64,000 nt of DNA from Splendidivirga corallicola (GTDB taxonomy: Bacteria > Bacteroidota > Bacteroidia > Cytophagales > Cyclobacteriaceae), in contig JAUJEA010000003.1 in the NCBI GenBank assembly GCA_030442035.1, forward strand, positions 248,001 to 312,000. Direction: 5' to 3'. The notes beneath the pieces were generated by a model. The model was not told where the DNA came from, did not search any database, and saw only the letters and a program-made list of their open reading frames with translations. Position 1 is the first letter of the stretch. Every line of letters begins with the position of its first letter. Positions 17,637 through 26,815 of this stretch are shown here, in pieces. The position numbers and the translations under genes were made by a program.

Positions 17637-18728
17637 TTATTTTATTATTCTTTCGAGGTACTCAGATGGGGAAATTCCCTCAAATTCTTTAAATGCTCGG
17701 TAAAAAGAAACTTTGTTGTTGAATCCGGCCTGAAAAGCGATGTCGATCAGTTTATTTTTGGAATCCCTGTTTTTTTCCATAATCCTTTTCGCTTCATTCA
17801 ATCTGTACTGATTAATCAGTTTTTTAAAAGAGCAATTGAATTTATGATTGATGAGTTCGGTGACATAAGATGATGGAAGCGAAATGGATTCGGAAAATTT
17901 TTGAAGTGTTAATGTATCGTCCAAATAAATTTTATCACTCCCCAACTTTTCTAAAATTAAATTTTCGTGTATCTCCCTTTTCTGAAGATTGCTTAAATCG
18001 GGAACTTTAGCATTAAATAATACGGACTTATCTACCAATTTAAAGGCAATGGACTGGATGATGAAAGTCATAGCCAGCATGCTTATTTGATTGATCAAAG
18101 CAAAGTTAAACTGGCCGATTGGTTGAATTGAAAAATAAATAAGATGCAAGAATAAAAATATCGAATAACTGATCAATATAACACGATACCAGTTTACCAA
18201 GACATTGTTGGTTACATGTAATCTCAGATAGTTCAGTTTTTTGATACTTAAAAAAATATAGATGCCGATATATAGAAAAAAACTCAGAGTGAAGTAAAAA
18301 TCAAAACTCTGATAGGAGGGCACTTTTTCCATAAAGGCTTTCACGGTTCTCAGTTTTTCAGCACCACTTAAAAAATAGAAAGGTAGATTCATGAGGAGCA
18401 TCAGTCCAAAAGGTATGAAATGCAAATACAATTTTTTTGATAGCTTAAACCCCTTAATGGTGATGGCCAATGTCATGAACAACATTAATGGTGGTTTTAA
18501 AAAGCTAATGGGGTAAGCTACACCCAGGAAATGGGGAACATCGTTGATCAGCTCAGTCTCTACTAAAAGCCTTTCGAAAAGAATGATCCCTTCAATGATC
18601 AAAAGGGAGGCGAATAATTTCTTGAATAATGTTCTATCCTGCGATCTAAACAGGATGACTGCAATAAAAAATGCCTGGCAGGTTCCATAAACAATGAGCG
18701 CGTTGATTACCAGAGAGCTTTGTATCAT
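17637..18728 (-). CDS. Membrane-anchored AraC-family regulator
   Basis: 363 residues. The N-terminal two thirds contain about seven hydrophobic segments (for example LFASLLIIEGIILFE and YFTLSFFLYIGIYIFL). The last roughly 100 residues are an AraC helix-turn-helix pair, with LQKFSESISLPSSYVTELIN and the signature IDIAFQAGFNNKVSFYRAFKEFEGISPSEYL. This layout is common in Bacteroidota. It may regulate the downstream SRPBCC and TfoX-like genes on the same strand, 99 bases away. The signal is unknown. Confidence 0.9.
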   Translation of the reverse strand: MIQSSLVINALIVYGTCQAFFIAVILFRSQDRTLFKKLFASLLIIEGIILFERLLVETELINDVPHFLGVAYPISFLKPPLMLFMTLAITIKGFKLSKKLYLHFIPFGLMLLMNLPFYFLSGAEKLRTVKAFMEKVPSYQSFDFYFTLSFFLYIGIYIFLSIKKLNYLRLHVTNNVLVNWYRVILISYSIFLFLHLIYFSIQPIGQFNFALINQISMLAMTFIIQSIAFKLVDKSVLFNAKVPDLSNLQKREIHENLILEKLGSDKIYLDDTLTLQKFSESISLPSSYVTELINHKFNCSFKKLINQYRLNEAKRIMEKNRDSKNKLIDIAFQAGFNNKVSFYRAFKEFEGISPSEYLERIIK

Positions 18729-18795
18729 TATTGATTTAACTATAGCCCCTAATTAAATAAATAATTTGGAATGATGAATATGGCTAGCGAATATT

Positions 18796-18868
18796 GGTAA
18801 ATGTAGTAGCTTGGCCTTTAGTGCACAAGGCCTTACGGAGCTATTAATTTTTACCTGGCGTTGTGGGC
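18796..18868. repeat. Hairpin with recombination-site-like end (GTTGTGGGC)
   Basis: Nested inverted repeats: GGTAAA (18796-18801) with TTTACC (18850-18855), TAGCT with AGCTA, and GGCCTT with AAGGCC around an eight-base centre. They are followed by GTTGTGGGC at 18860-18868, next to the 3' end of a minus-strand gene. Similar GTT-ended hairpins occur at 20.5, 27.9 and 34.0 kb. Confidence 0.5.
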
Positions 18869-18873
18869 AGTTT

Positions 18874-19353
18874 TTAGTCAAACATGAAATACATTGAAAA
18901 TATCAAAATTAAAGTCAGAGATACGGTGATGAAAGACTCTGCTTGATTCCATTCGATTGTTGATTTTCGTATTCTGGTCAGACCGAAAATCGTTAATAGA
19001 GAGGATCCCACAAAAGATAACCATAGCACTAAATCATATACTTGTTTAAAATTAAAGTCTTTGATACCAATAATAGTATAAGCTAAAAGGGTTAATGGGA
19101 TTGTATATCCGAATCTAAATCCATTCCTTTTGTTTTTTACTAACCCAAAGCAAGCCATGATAGAATAGAAAGTAGTTAGTAACAATCCACTCCACATAAA
19201 AAATATATCAACTGTCGAAGTATTTCCACCTGACCAGCCAACACCAAATGCAGTTATCCAGAACGCGAATAGAAAAGAAATAATACTAGCCAAAGCAAGA
19301 AGCCCAAATACGGAAATTATAATTATTTTAATAGCGTTAGTAGAATTCCGCAT
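18874..19353 (-). CDS. Four-segment membrane protein, unknown
   Basis: 159 residues with four hydrophobic stretches (IIIISVFGLLALASIISFLFAF, FFMWSGLLLTTFYSIMACFG, IPLTLLAYTIIGI and the C-terminal FITVSLTLILIFSMYFMF). No catalytic motif is seen and no family is recognised. It stands as a single gene with GTT-ended hairpin or linker sequence on both sides, as for other minus-strand genes of this region. Confidence 0.6.
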   Translation of the reverse strand: MRNSTNAIKIIIISVFGLLALASIISFLFAFWITAFGVGWSGGNTSTVDIFFMWSGLLLTTFYSIMACFGLVKNKRNGFRFGYTIPLTLLAYTIIGIKDFNFKQVYDLVLWLSFVGSSLLTIFGLTRIRKSTIEWNQAESFITVSLTLILIFSMYFMFD

Positions 19354-19407
19354 TTCAATTGCCTACAAGGGTGAGTACAAAAGGTTTTTTAATGCCCTTA
19401 TACATTA

Positions 19408-20445
19408 TCATGAGCTTCTTTGCCTTCTCAGTTTTTTTACAATACGGCTATATACAATTTCCGATAAATTCCAGTTGTATCCTTCAAAATAAGTTGTATT
19501 GGTAAATTGAATAACAACTGCGTCTATGTCCTTGTGGTATTTGGCAATACTCTGATAGCCAGGAATCAATCCCGTATGGTCATACACGTAAATTGAAGAA
19601 TAGATTTCCTGTTCCCCTTCATCAAACAATGACCCATCGTTTAATGCCCTCAAGAATATACCCACATCCTCTGCAGAAGCTAACATTCCCTGCTTGTCAG
19701 TCTTTAAATCAGCGTCATAGCCAACGTAATAGCCACTCATGACATCGTCTATATTCACTTCATTAAGCGAACCAAAAGTATTGTTCAGATTAAGTGGAAT
19801 CAAAATTTCTTCTTTGATATACTGGTGATAACTATAACCCACTACCTTATCAATGAGTTCTCTAATCAACAAATAATTCGTGTTTGAATATCCATAATCT
19901 TCACCCGGTTCAAAGTTGGCTGGCAAATCAAGAGCCAATTCAAGCCTTTCTTTATTGCTTTCTCGTGGGGCTACCCAATAATTATGAGAATCTGTATAAT
20001 TGGGAATGCCACTCCGATGCTGCACCATCATTCTCAAGGTGATCTTCTCAGCATTTTCAATTCTTCCCACTAGCTCCGGAAAGTAATCAGCAAGCGTTTT
20101 ATCCAAAGACAAACGCTCGTCATTGACCAACTTGGTGACAGCAACAGCAACATATAACTTGCTGATACTGGCAATCTTGAATAAGGCGTGCGGGTCAGCT
20201 GGTATTTTATTTTTTCGGTCATGCCAGCCAGCTGCATAAAATGCTGGTGGTTTTCCTACCTCATCCACATAGACAATAATGCCATCAAACCCATGATCAA
20301 TGGCCTCATTTACTTGTTCTTGAACCGTATCTGGTAGTGGTAATATCCAGGCCCATACCAAAACCCATGGTACGAAGAACATGGAGGTTATGGTCCCAAT
20401 GAGCAATACTATTCTGAGTATTCGTTTTGTTTGTTTCTTTGTCAT
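19408..20445 (-). CDS. Serine hydrolase, beta-lactamase/class C-like
   Basis: 345 residues. An N-terminal membrane segment (about 9-36) anchors a serine beta-lactamase-like domain facing the periplasm. Motifs in order are SISK at 93-96 (catalytic Ser and Lys), YSN in YGYSNTNYLL, and HTG in YDHTGLIPGYQS replacing the third-box KTG. The family includes D,D-peptidases, esterases and amidases; true beta-lactamase activity is not implied. It is a single gene with an attC-like 57-base hairpin directly upstream at 20477-20533. Confidence 0.9.
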   Translation of the reverse strand: MTKKQTKRILRIVLLIGTITSMFFVPWVLVWAWILPLPDTVQEQVNEAIDHGFDGIIVYVDEVGKPPAFYAAGWHDRKNKIPADPHALFKIASISKLYVAVAVTKLVNDERLSLDKTLADYFPELVGRIENAEKITLRMMVQHRSGIPNYTDSHNYWVAPRESNKERLELALDLPANFEPGEDYGYSNTNYLLIRELIDKVVGYSYHQYIKEEILIPLNLNNTFGSLNEVNIDDVMSGYYVGYDADLKTDKQGMLASAEDVGIFLRALNDGSLFDEGEQEIYSSIYVYDHTGLIPGYQSIAKYHKDIDAVVIQFTNTTYFEGYNWNLSEIVYSRIVKKLRRQRSS

Positions 20446-20476
20446 TCTATCTCAGGCCTGTGGACTTGTTCGAATT

Positions 20477-20533
20477 GCTGATAACGTCCTGTATAAATAG
20501 TTGTTTTTATGCTGTTTATACATTGTTATGGGC
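20477..20533 (-). repeat. attC-like imperfect hairpin, 57 bases
   Basis: Plus-strand ends are GCTGATAAC (20477-20485) and GTTATGGGC (20525-20533), imperfect inverses of each other. Inside, TGTATAAATAG (20490-20500) pairs with CTGTTTATACA (20512-20522), 10 of 11 bases. Two nested inverted pairs with short spacers and AAC/GTT ends are the layout of integron attC sites. It lies exactly between two unrelated minus-strand genes. Confidence 0.55.
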
Positions 20534-20545
20534 TGGTTCTTTCTT

Positions 20546-20932
20546 TTACCCTTCAAATTTGTGAAACTCTGAAATTGTCAAGTAGTATCCATTTGGATCT
20601 CTTAGGGAGAATTCTCTTTTCCCTGAATTTGGATTCGATTGAATTTCCCTTTCAACTTTATATCCAATTTTGGTCAGATTCTGGCGTATTTCAGTCATAT
20701 TTTCTGTTCTGAAGTAAAGGATAAGTCCATTTCCAGCAGCTATTTCCGGATTTTTCATTGTTGGATGATCATGTTTGTTCCACTTATGAAGACAAATAAA
20801 AATTTCACCTTCTTTGGTTACCAGTACGTCAAATTCATCGCCTCCATGAATACTGCTACAATCGAAGACCGATTGGTACCACTTAGAAGTTTCAGGAACA
20901 TTTGATACTGCTATGATTGGGTCAATTTTCAT
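20546..20932 (-). CDS. VOC (glyoxalase/bleomycin-resistance fold) protein
   Basis: 128 residues with the paired beta-alpha-beta-beta-beta modules of the VOC superfamily: IIAVSNVPETSKWYQSVFDC at the start, GLILYFRTENMTEIRQNL in the middle and FSLRDPNGYYLTISEF at the end. Members are metal-dependent lyases or dioxygenases, or drug-binding proteins; the substrate is not predictable. Such genes are typical cargo of gene cassettes. Confidence 0.88.
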   Translation of the reverse strand: MKIDPIIAVSNVPETSKWYQSVFDCSSIHGGDEFDVLVTKEGEIFICLHKWNKHDHPTMKNPEIAAGNGLILYFRTENMTEIRQNLTKIGYKVEREIQSNPNSGKREFSLRDPNGYYLTISEFHKFEG

Positions 20933-20992
20933 AATTTTCAGTTTTATCCGGAAATGCTAATTTATGGTTAATCGCACAAGTTAGTTTTTTCT

Positions 20993-21100
20993 TGCCCATT
21001 ACATTCGAATAAATACCACCGGGGATGTTTACTCCCAATATATCTTGTCTACCAATCTAGCAAATTTTTAAGAGGTTTACAGATGAATATATCGGGACAT
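20993..21100 (-). pseudogene. Tyrosine-recombinase 3' tail, strongly decayed (copy D)
   Basis: The sequence downstream of the stop (ACAAGATAyA, then a GGTGGTATTTATTCGAATGT block) matches that behind copy A at 37.4 kb. Just before it the minus strand reads IKNLLDW and a stop at 21049-21051, comparable with IKNLIDS and a stop in copy A. Only the last 15 or so codons are recognisable. Confidence 0.5.
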
Positions 21101-21144
21101 ATTTTATTACATTTGAATCCGTAACGATTTGGTAAAAGAAAAAC

Positions 21145-22143
21145 GTGTTTGGAAATTCTGATCTCATATTTATCATAATCGCTCTGCAAGGCGCATTCCT
21201 CACCTCTTTTCTACTCCTCAAAAGAAGTAATAAGCATTATCTGCTATCAATAATCATAGCAATTATTGCTATTGATAGTATCTCCCATATTGACTCGATA
21301 AAACCTTATACTGCCCTACTTAATCATGGGAATCTATTTGCACTCGGCCCTTTGCTTTTCGTTTTTTATCAATTGCTTCAAAGTGAAAGATGGCAAAAAT
21401 GGCTCTACTATCATTTATTGCCGGTTTTAGTTTTGAAGATTGTATTAATCGTTTTTGATATTTGGGATTTCAGCGTTTCGTATGAATGGGCAACATTTAT
21501 GTCATTCTTGATGGCAGGATACAACATAGCGTATAGTATTGCATTAATTGCTAATTTGAATGGTAAAAAGGATCCAGGTCAGGCTGAGAAAAGGCTTTTG
21601 TATTTAGGATACATCTTTTTACTGGGTTGGGTTGCTGCATTGGCAGCAAGAGTGCTTGATTTGTTCAATGACCAAAGTGGAGATATTTTTTGGAAACTAG
21701 CCTACGGCGTGGCTGGCATGCTTATATACTACCTGATCCTCAGTTTCATGCAAATTCCACGAATTTTTAATTCATCCACTTATTTGTACAGAAAGGATAA
21801 GAACCTGGAAAGTGGAATAATTAGTTTATTGAAAACTGAGAAGTTGTATTTGAATCCTGATCTGAAGAGAGAAGACCTGGCCAATAAGTTAGGGGTAGAT
21901 TCACATGAATTATCCTTTATTTTGAACAAGAAGTTAAATATTACATTTAATGATTTAGTAAATCGTTACAGAGTAGAAGATTGTATAAGAAGATTAAAAA
22001 ATCTCGAATCAAAAAAGAAGACCATATTATCCATTGGACTTGAGTGTGGGTTTGGTTCTAAAGCCACCTTTCAACGAGCTTTCAAAAAGCATACAGGTTA
22101 TGCTCCGGCAGCATATTTAAAAAAAGAAGTCTCAAATAATTAA
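21145..22143 (+). CDS. Membrane-anchored AraC-family regulator
   Basis: 332 residues, starting at GTG 21145; no in-frame ATG lies near the N-terminal membrane segment. About seven hydrophobic segments (LIFIIIALQGAFLTSFLLL, LGYIFLLGWVAALAARVL and others) precede an AraC DNA-binding domain with LSFILNKKLNITFNDLVNRYR and ILSIGLECGFGSKATFQRAFKKHTGYAPAAYL. It is a plus-strand gene followed 57 bases later by a secreted hydrolase, which may be its target. Confidence 0.9.
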   Translation: MFGNSDLIFIIIALQGAFLTSFLLLKRSNKHYLLSIIIAIIAIDSISHIDSIKPYTALLNHGNLFALGPLLFVFYQLLQSERWQKWLYYHLLPVLVLKIVLIVFDIWDFSVSYEWATFMSFLMAGYNIAYSIALIANLNGKKDPGQAEKRLLYLGYIFLLGWVAALAARVLDLFNDQSGDIFWKLAYGVAGMLIYYLILSFMQIPRIFNSSTYLYRKDKNLESGIISLLKTEKLYLNPDLKREDLANKLGVDSHELSFILNKKLNITFNDLVNRYRVEDCIRRLKNLESKKKTILSIGLECGFGSKATFQRAFKKHTGYAPAAYLKKEVSNN

Positions 22144-22200
22144 TTGAGTTGACCCCTCTTTAGGAGTTGGTTTATTTCGGCATCAAAACAAAATTTAATT

Positions 22201-23346
22201 ATGAGACTAACTTTCCTCAGTGTACTATTGCTATTTGTACAAATCATCTATGCTCAACCATCTTCCAACTCAGGTGTTGAGATCCTCTATGAATATTCAT
22301 TGGAGCAAATAAAACCGATTATTGATGGCAATGAGCATTATCAGCCATTTTCAAAGTATGTAAAGAACGGAATCAAGGCATACAAAGTAATTTGTGAAAG
22401 CTCCGTGCATGGCAGAAAAGTATTGTTAAGCGGCAGCATACTCATTCCCTCAAATGAAAATAATCCCAAGGTGGTGATTTTCTGCCATGGAACCCAGTTC
22501 GATCAAAATGTAAGCTCTACCTGGAACTCCCCCTTCCATATCGAAGCGTTACCAGCTTTGAACGGATACATCACACTGATTCCCGATTACTTTGGGTATG
22601 GTGTGAGTGAGGGAGAGGTACCCACCTATTTTGATAAGCATAAGTCAATCGTCCACTTACAAGATTTCATTGAGGGTTCCCTGGCGTTATTGGAAGCACA
22701 AAGTATCAGTTATTCCCAGGAAATAAATCTCATTGGGTTCTCGCAGGGAGGTCATCTGGCATTGTCATTTGCTGAAATACTTAAGAATGATTCATTTATG
22801 AATATTCCAGTCCGGAACATCATTTCTATTGGGGGTCCTACGGATATCGTGAGAAACTTTCGTTATATCATTGGCCAGGATTCATTTATAAAGTCAGGGT
22901 ACCTATCGTATATTATTGGAGTTCATAACTATTATCACTGGGACATGAATTTATCAAATATCTTCAGGCCACCCTATGACCAATTCATTGCCGACTTTGT
23001 TAAGGGAAAAACAAAAATCTCCGAACTCAATGAGAAGACGCCTAATCAGATGGATGCGTTTTTTCAACCAGCATTTAGAAATGAAAACAGCCATCTCTTT
23101 AAGCGAGCCATGAAGTTTTTGAACAAGAACAGCGTGAAACCCTTTAAAATCAATATCCCGCTGACATTTGTTCATAGCAGGTCGGATGAAGACGTCCCAT
23201 TTGAATTTGTGAACAATTTTTATTTGAAAATCAGGCAACTTAATAAAGGAAACCAAAAGATTAGTCTTTTGGAGGTATCAGGAGACCATATTACCAGTGG
23301 TTTATTTGGAATGGGTGAAGCAATGGATGTATTAGATTGTAGGTAA
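22201..23346 (+). CDS. Exported alpha/beta hydrolase
   Basis: 381 residues with a signal peptide (FLSVLLLFVQIIYAQ). The nucleophile Ser181 lies in LIGFSQGGHLAL, an oxyanion region in VIFCHGTQF, and the likely Asp and His are in SRSDEDVPFEF (near 333) and SGDHITSG (near 365). It resembles secreted lipase/esterase-type hydrolases. It lies behind an AraC regulator on the same strand. The substrate is unknown. Confidence 0.85.
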   Translation: MRLTFLSVLLLFVQIIYAQPSSNSGVEILYEYSLEQIKPIIDGNEHYQPFSKYVKNGIKAYKVICESSVHGRKVLLSGSILIPSNENNPKVVIFCHGTQFDQNVSSTWNSPFHIEALPALNGYITLIPDYFGYGVSEGEVPTYFDKHKSIVHLQDFIEGSLALLEAQSISYSQEINLIGFSQGGHLALSFAEILKNDSFMNIPVRNIISIGGPTDIVRNFRYIIGQDSFIKSGYLSYIIGVHNYYHWDMNLSNIFRPPYDQFIADFVKGKTKISELNEKTPNQMDAFFQPAFRNENSHLFKRAMKFLNKNSVKPFKINIPLTFVHSRSDEDVPFEFVNNFYLKIRQLNKGNQKISLLEVSGDHITSGLFGMGEAMDVLDCR

Positions 23347-23488
23347 AACAGTTATAAAATGTAAAAGACCATTTCACATTTTTGTTTAAGATGAAGCCTT
23401 TTAAATCTTCGTAAGTCTGCTCTCTTAAATCATTCGTTTCTCAAGTAGTCGCCTCTGACGACTTTAATAACCGCTTTTTCAATTGCAA

Positions 23489-24127
23489 TTATTTTGTGTT
23501 AGTAACTGATTTATTCTGGTTTTCAAATTTTATTATTTCAGCTAAGAATCGTTGAACTTGCCTTATTTTCTTATCGTACAGATTCCTGTTGATCCAGAAT
23601 ATTCCTACTAAACTCAATCCAATGATGAATATAATCTCAAATACAAAAAAGCCCAAATCATCATATACATTGCGATTTTGAATTACCTTAAATGTAATAG
23701 GTAATATAAAAATTATGGCAAACGGAAACATGGCTATTTCAAATTTCCGAAACTTTAAAATTAGAAGAGTGAGACGAGAAACCTTTTTTTGAAGTTCAAT
23801 GATAGATGAATTGAAATATTCAATTCTCGAAATTCTGAATACTTTTATAAAAGCCATGTAAATATTAAAAGATCCAAGGAGGACGGCTATAAATCCAGGA
23901 ATACTGAATTGAGGTTCATCTATGTATTTTATAGAGTAGATTCCTACAAATATTAAAACTAAAGAAATAAAAAGTATGTTCGCTATTTCATGGAAAAGAG
24001 GTTTAAACATTTCATTTTTCGATCTGTTTAAGTTTCGTTCTTTTAATGCATTCAGATTTAATATCAGGCTCTCGTCAAGCATAGTATTGTAATTTTCCCA
24101 ATTAGGTTTTAAATCATCTAATTCCAT
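23489..24127 (-). CDS. Membrane protein paired with an ECF sigma factor
   Basis: 212 residues. A cytoplasmic N-terminus (MELDDLKPNWENYNTMLDES) is followed by about four membrane segments in two pairs. It begins seven bases after the stop of the sigma factor gene. In Bacteroidota the gene behind such a sigma factor often encodes a membrane anti-sigma factor. No zinc-binding anti-sigma motif (HxxxCxxC) is present, so this role is inferred from position only. Confidence 0.65.
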   Translation of the reverse strand: MELDDLKPNWENYNTMLDESLILNLNALKERNLNRSKNEMFKPLFHEIANILFISLVLIFVGIYSIKYIDEPQFSIPGFIAVLLGSFNIYMAFIKVFRISRIEYFNSSIIELQKKVSRLTLLILKFRKFEIAMFPFAIIFILPITFKVIQNRNVYDDLGFFVFEIIFIIGLSLVGIFWINRNLYDKKIRQVQRFLAEIIKFENQNKSVTNTK

Positions 24128-24134
24128 AATTCAC

Positions 24135-24620
24135 TTATTTAACATTTTCAAACTGATTTTTAAGTTTCGATTTAATCCTGTTGATTTTAGTAGCGACATT
24201 GGTTTTTGAAATCCCAATTATCTCAGAAATTTCTTGATACTTGTAGTTATCCAAATACAATAGGATAATAGCTTTATCCAAATAATTTAACTTTTCTATA
24301 AATTGATATAATAATTTAACATTCTGATCCATCTCAAAATCGTAACCTGAAAAAGAGAATAAAGATTCATCAATAGAGGACAACCTTTTTTTCTCGACTA
24401 AGCTCTTTCGATAGTAAGAAATAGCTGTGTTCAAGGCAATCTTGTATATCCAAGTGGAGATCTTGACTCGTCCGTCATATTTATCAAAAGAATTCCATAA
24501 CTGGATTATAATTTCTTGCTCTAAATCTTTTTGGTTCTGAGAATTACAATATGAGTTGCAGATCTTATAGATTAAATTCTGGTGTTTTTTTATAATGGAT
24601 ACAAACTTTTTGTGCTTCAC
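24135..24620 (-). CDS. ECF sigma-70 factor
   Basis: 161 residues, GTG start. Region 2 is seen in DLEQEIIIQLWNSFDKYDGRVKISTWIYKIALNTAISYYRK (positions about 30-75) and region 4 in LDKAIILLYLDNYKYQEISEIIGISKTNVATKINRIKSKLK. It is distinct from the FecI-like factor at 5.8 kb and has no SusC neighbour. It probably forms an operon with the membrane protein gene that follows. Confidence 0.9.
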   Translation of the reverse strand: MKHKKFVSIIKKHQNLIYKICNSYCNSQNQKDLEQEIIIQLWNSFDKYDGRVKISTWIYKIALNTAISYYRKSLVEKKRLSSIDESLFSFSGYDFEMDQNVKLLYQFIEKLNYLDKAIILLYLDNYKYQEISEIIGISKTNVATKINRIKSKLKNQFENVK

Positions 24621-24822
24621 CTAATTTAGTCGTTTATATCATTATTCGCAGCAATCTAAAAATAGTCACAGCATTTAAGAATATTTTTTTGTTGCTAACT
24701 TTTGATGCAAATGGTCGTTTTAATGCCATTTCAATTCTTGCTAAATCTCAGGAAAGGGGATTAACTATAGAACTGTGAAACGTTCCAGGTATGGGCTGCA
24801 GCCAAGTCTGACCCCTGGCTCA

Positions 24823-25398
24823 TCACCTTAAAAATTTGGTCATAGGATGGTATATCACCTTTTTTTCATTACTAATTCTGAATGTATTTAGTAATATGAA
24901 AATTAAATTTATGAAATACATGATTCCGGTGACAGTAAAAATTATGCTAAAAGTAAGGCTTTCCAAAAGTCCGATCTTTGTCAAGAGAAACATTAAAAAA
25001 GGAATAAAAAACAGCATTATTGTCCATGTTATCTCAAAATTGATCAAAGCTTTTCCCAATTCATCGATGTTTTTGATTTTGCCTTTTCTTGATGTCCATA
25101 ATATGAATGGCACTAAAATCCCTAGCAAAGGAAAAAATAGAAATGTTAAGGCAGATAAATTTAGAAATGTCAAATATTTTTTATCTTCTTTTATGGTCCA
25201 ATCAATTAACTCATCAGGATTTACATTCAAGGCATTTGATAATCGTTTAAGTGAGTCTCCGGTTGGACTGGTTTCATTATTCTCGATCCGTTGAATAGTT
25301 CTCAAGCTCAGGCCTGACTCCTCTGCGAGTGTTTCTTGAGACATGCCTCTTTGAGCTCTTAATTCTTTTACTTTTATTGCTAAGTGCTTATTATTCAT
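24823..25398 (-). CDS. XRE-type helix-turn-helix protein with DUF4870-like membrane domain
   Basis: 191 residues from the ATG at 25398; a start at 25425 would overlap the upstream gene. Residues 1-60 are a Cro/CI-type helix-turn-helix (MSQETLAEESGLSLRTIQRIENNETSPTG in the middle). The rest has four hydrophobic segments in a DUF4870-like arrangement. A membrane-tethered regulator is the simplest reading. The gene lies 16 bases after the stop of the 152-residue membrane protein gene, so they form an operon. Confidence 0.82.
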   Translation of the reverse strand: MNNKHLAIKVKELRAQRGMSQETLAEESGLSLRTIQRIENNETSPTGDSLKRLSNALNVNPDELIDWTIKEDKKYLTFLNLSALTFLFFPLLGILVPFILWTSRKGKIKNIDELGKALINFEITWTIMLFFIPFLMFLLTKIGLLESLTFSIIFTVTGIMYFINLIFILLNTFRISNEKKVIYHPMTKFLR

Positions 25399-25414
25399 TC
25401 TGATCAAGATATGT

Positions 25415-25873
25415 TTAAACTGCAACAGATTTTCTGTTTTTCATAATGGCAAGCGTTAGTGAACCCAGTAAAAATCCGGGAATGATCTGAACAAAAGCTC
25501 CATAAACCACTTGATTTACCAGTGCTTGTGGCCAATTGTCAAAATAAAAGCCATAGTGAGTTCCAATTTCCCACTTCTTATCAATCCACCAAAGTATAAA
25601 GACAGGAAATCTTGAAACAGGTGAAAATATCATTAAACTCAAAAGGAGTAATAGATATGAATGCTTTTCATTGTACAATTGAATCCCCCAGTAAATGGCA
25701 AATGCCAAAGTAAGCCAGAGTAATCCAATAATGAAAATGACATTTTCGGGTAAGCCGGCCAGTTCAAGGGAAAAACGAATTGGTGTAACAAACAGCGCAA
25801 TTATCATGGGTGCTTTAGCAAGGCTAAAAGCACGTTTAAATATTTTTCTGTGGTTTGATGATGCTTTTTCCAT
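25415..25873 (-). CDS. Membrane protein, unknown
   Basis: 152 residues from the ATG at 25873 (MEKASSNHRKIFKRAFSLAK); a longer frame to 25921 is less likely. About four hydrophobic segments, including PMIIALFVTPIRFSLELAG and NVIFIIGLLWLTLAFAIYW. Family not recognised. It heads a two-gene unit with the XRE/membrane regulator. An 8+8 base inverted repeat lies 63 bases upstream. Confidence 0.65.
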   Translation of the reverse strand: MEKASSNHRKIFKRAFSLAKAPMIIALFVTPIRFSLELAGLPENVIFIIGLLWLTLAFAIYWGIQLYNEKHSYLLLLLSLMIFSPVSRFPVFILWWIDKKWEIGTHYGFYFDNWPQALVNQVVYGAFVQIIPGFLLGSLTLAIMKNRKSVAV

Positions 25874-25935
25874 GTTACTCAATGTATCAGGTGTTTTATT
25901 GTTCGAAACAAATCTACACAAGTGGGCCAGACATT

Positions 25936-25969
25936 GATGACGTCGTGTTTATGACATCTTTACGTCATC
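25936..25969. promoter_or_regulatory. Inverted repeat upstream of the membrane protein/XRE pair
   Basis: GATGACGT at 25936-25943 and ACGTCATC at 25962-25969 are perfect inverses with 18 bases between, and a related TGACATC lies in the spacer. The position suits an operator for the pair transcribed leftward from 25873, possibly bound by its own XRE protein. Confidence 0.45.
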
Positions 25970-26142
25970 TGTGCAACATGCAGTGAAAGTCGATAAATGA
26001 ATGCTCTTTTTTATTTGTATACGAGGAATTAATGCGTTGTAAAGCCAGACTGAAGTTTCATTTTGACGCTTGTTTACAGCAGTGCGTAGATGGGGTGTAG
26101 CCTTCCAGGCCTATCACCAATATACAATGTTGCATATCGTTT

Positions 26143-26760
26143 TTATAATTTACCAATTGCCATGATCACTTCCATTTTCTCATCATTTTCCGTCATATGG
26201 AAAGGAATGTCAACAGATTCTACTTTTAAGCCAACCCGATCGTAATTGTCTTTTATCATTTCCTCTGTAAATCCGAAATCCGGATCTTTTTCAGTACGTA
26301 ACCAATCCCACTGAATAAATATTCCATCAGGCTTTAATAACGATTTTATAGTTGTTAGCACCTCCAAATAATTTGGCAAAAAAGCACAAACTGAAACAGC
26401 CACAATCAAATCAAATTTATTCTGAAGAGCGGGATACCGAATAATAGACTCTTTTGATAATTCATCGTTGATAGTTTCCACATTGTTGTAATTCTTACTT
26501 TCCAAGACGCTAATCATTTTATCTGAAGTATCAACCGCTACAATTTGTTTAGCCTTTTTTGTCATGTAGTCTATAAGCAAACCTGTACCACACCCAAAAT
26601 CAAGAATGGTTCGATTTTCTACATCGATTCTAGCTGTCAATAGGCGAACTATATGCTTTGTATAATGTTTTGCCTCCTCAAAATCATCCCAGTACTCAGC
26701 ATGCTCATTCCAATCAATTTTGGGTTGGTCAATGTCTTTTCTTTCTAATTTGTCACTCAT
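26143..26760 (-). CDS. Class I SAM-dependent methyltransferase
   Basis: 205 residues with the SAM-binding motif I ILDFGCGTGLLIDY (about 53-66), an acidic residue ending strand 2 (IVAVDTSDKM) and a FDLIVAVSVCAFLP block. It is a small cytoplasmic methyltransferase of unknown substrate. It lies 55 bases behind the N-acetyltransferase gene, which may be co-transcribed. Confidence 0.92.
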   Translation of the reverse strand: MSDKLERKDIDQPKIDWNEHAEYWDDFEEAKHYTKHIVRLLTARIDVENRTILDFGCGTGLLIDYMTKKAKQIVAVDTSDKMISVLESKNYNNVETINDELSKESIIRYPALQNKFDLIVAVSVCAFLPNYLEVLTTIKSLLKPDGIFIQWDWLRTEKDPDFGFTEEMIKDNYDRVGLKVESVDIPFHMTENDEKMEVIMAIGKL

Positions 26761-26815
26761 ATTATTCTTTTCTTATAGCATACGACGGCTTGAATAAACC
26801 CTGTTTTAATGAGGT

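Noticed and set aside
19408-20445. Beta-lactam resistance gene
   Set aside because: SxxK and YSN are shared by many serine hydrolases; the membrane anchor and HTG box fit esterase or D,D-peptidase-like relatives.
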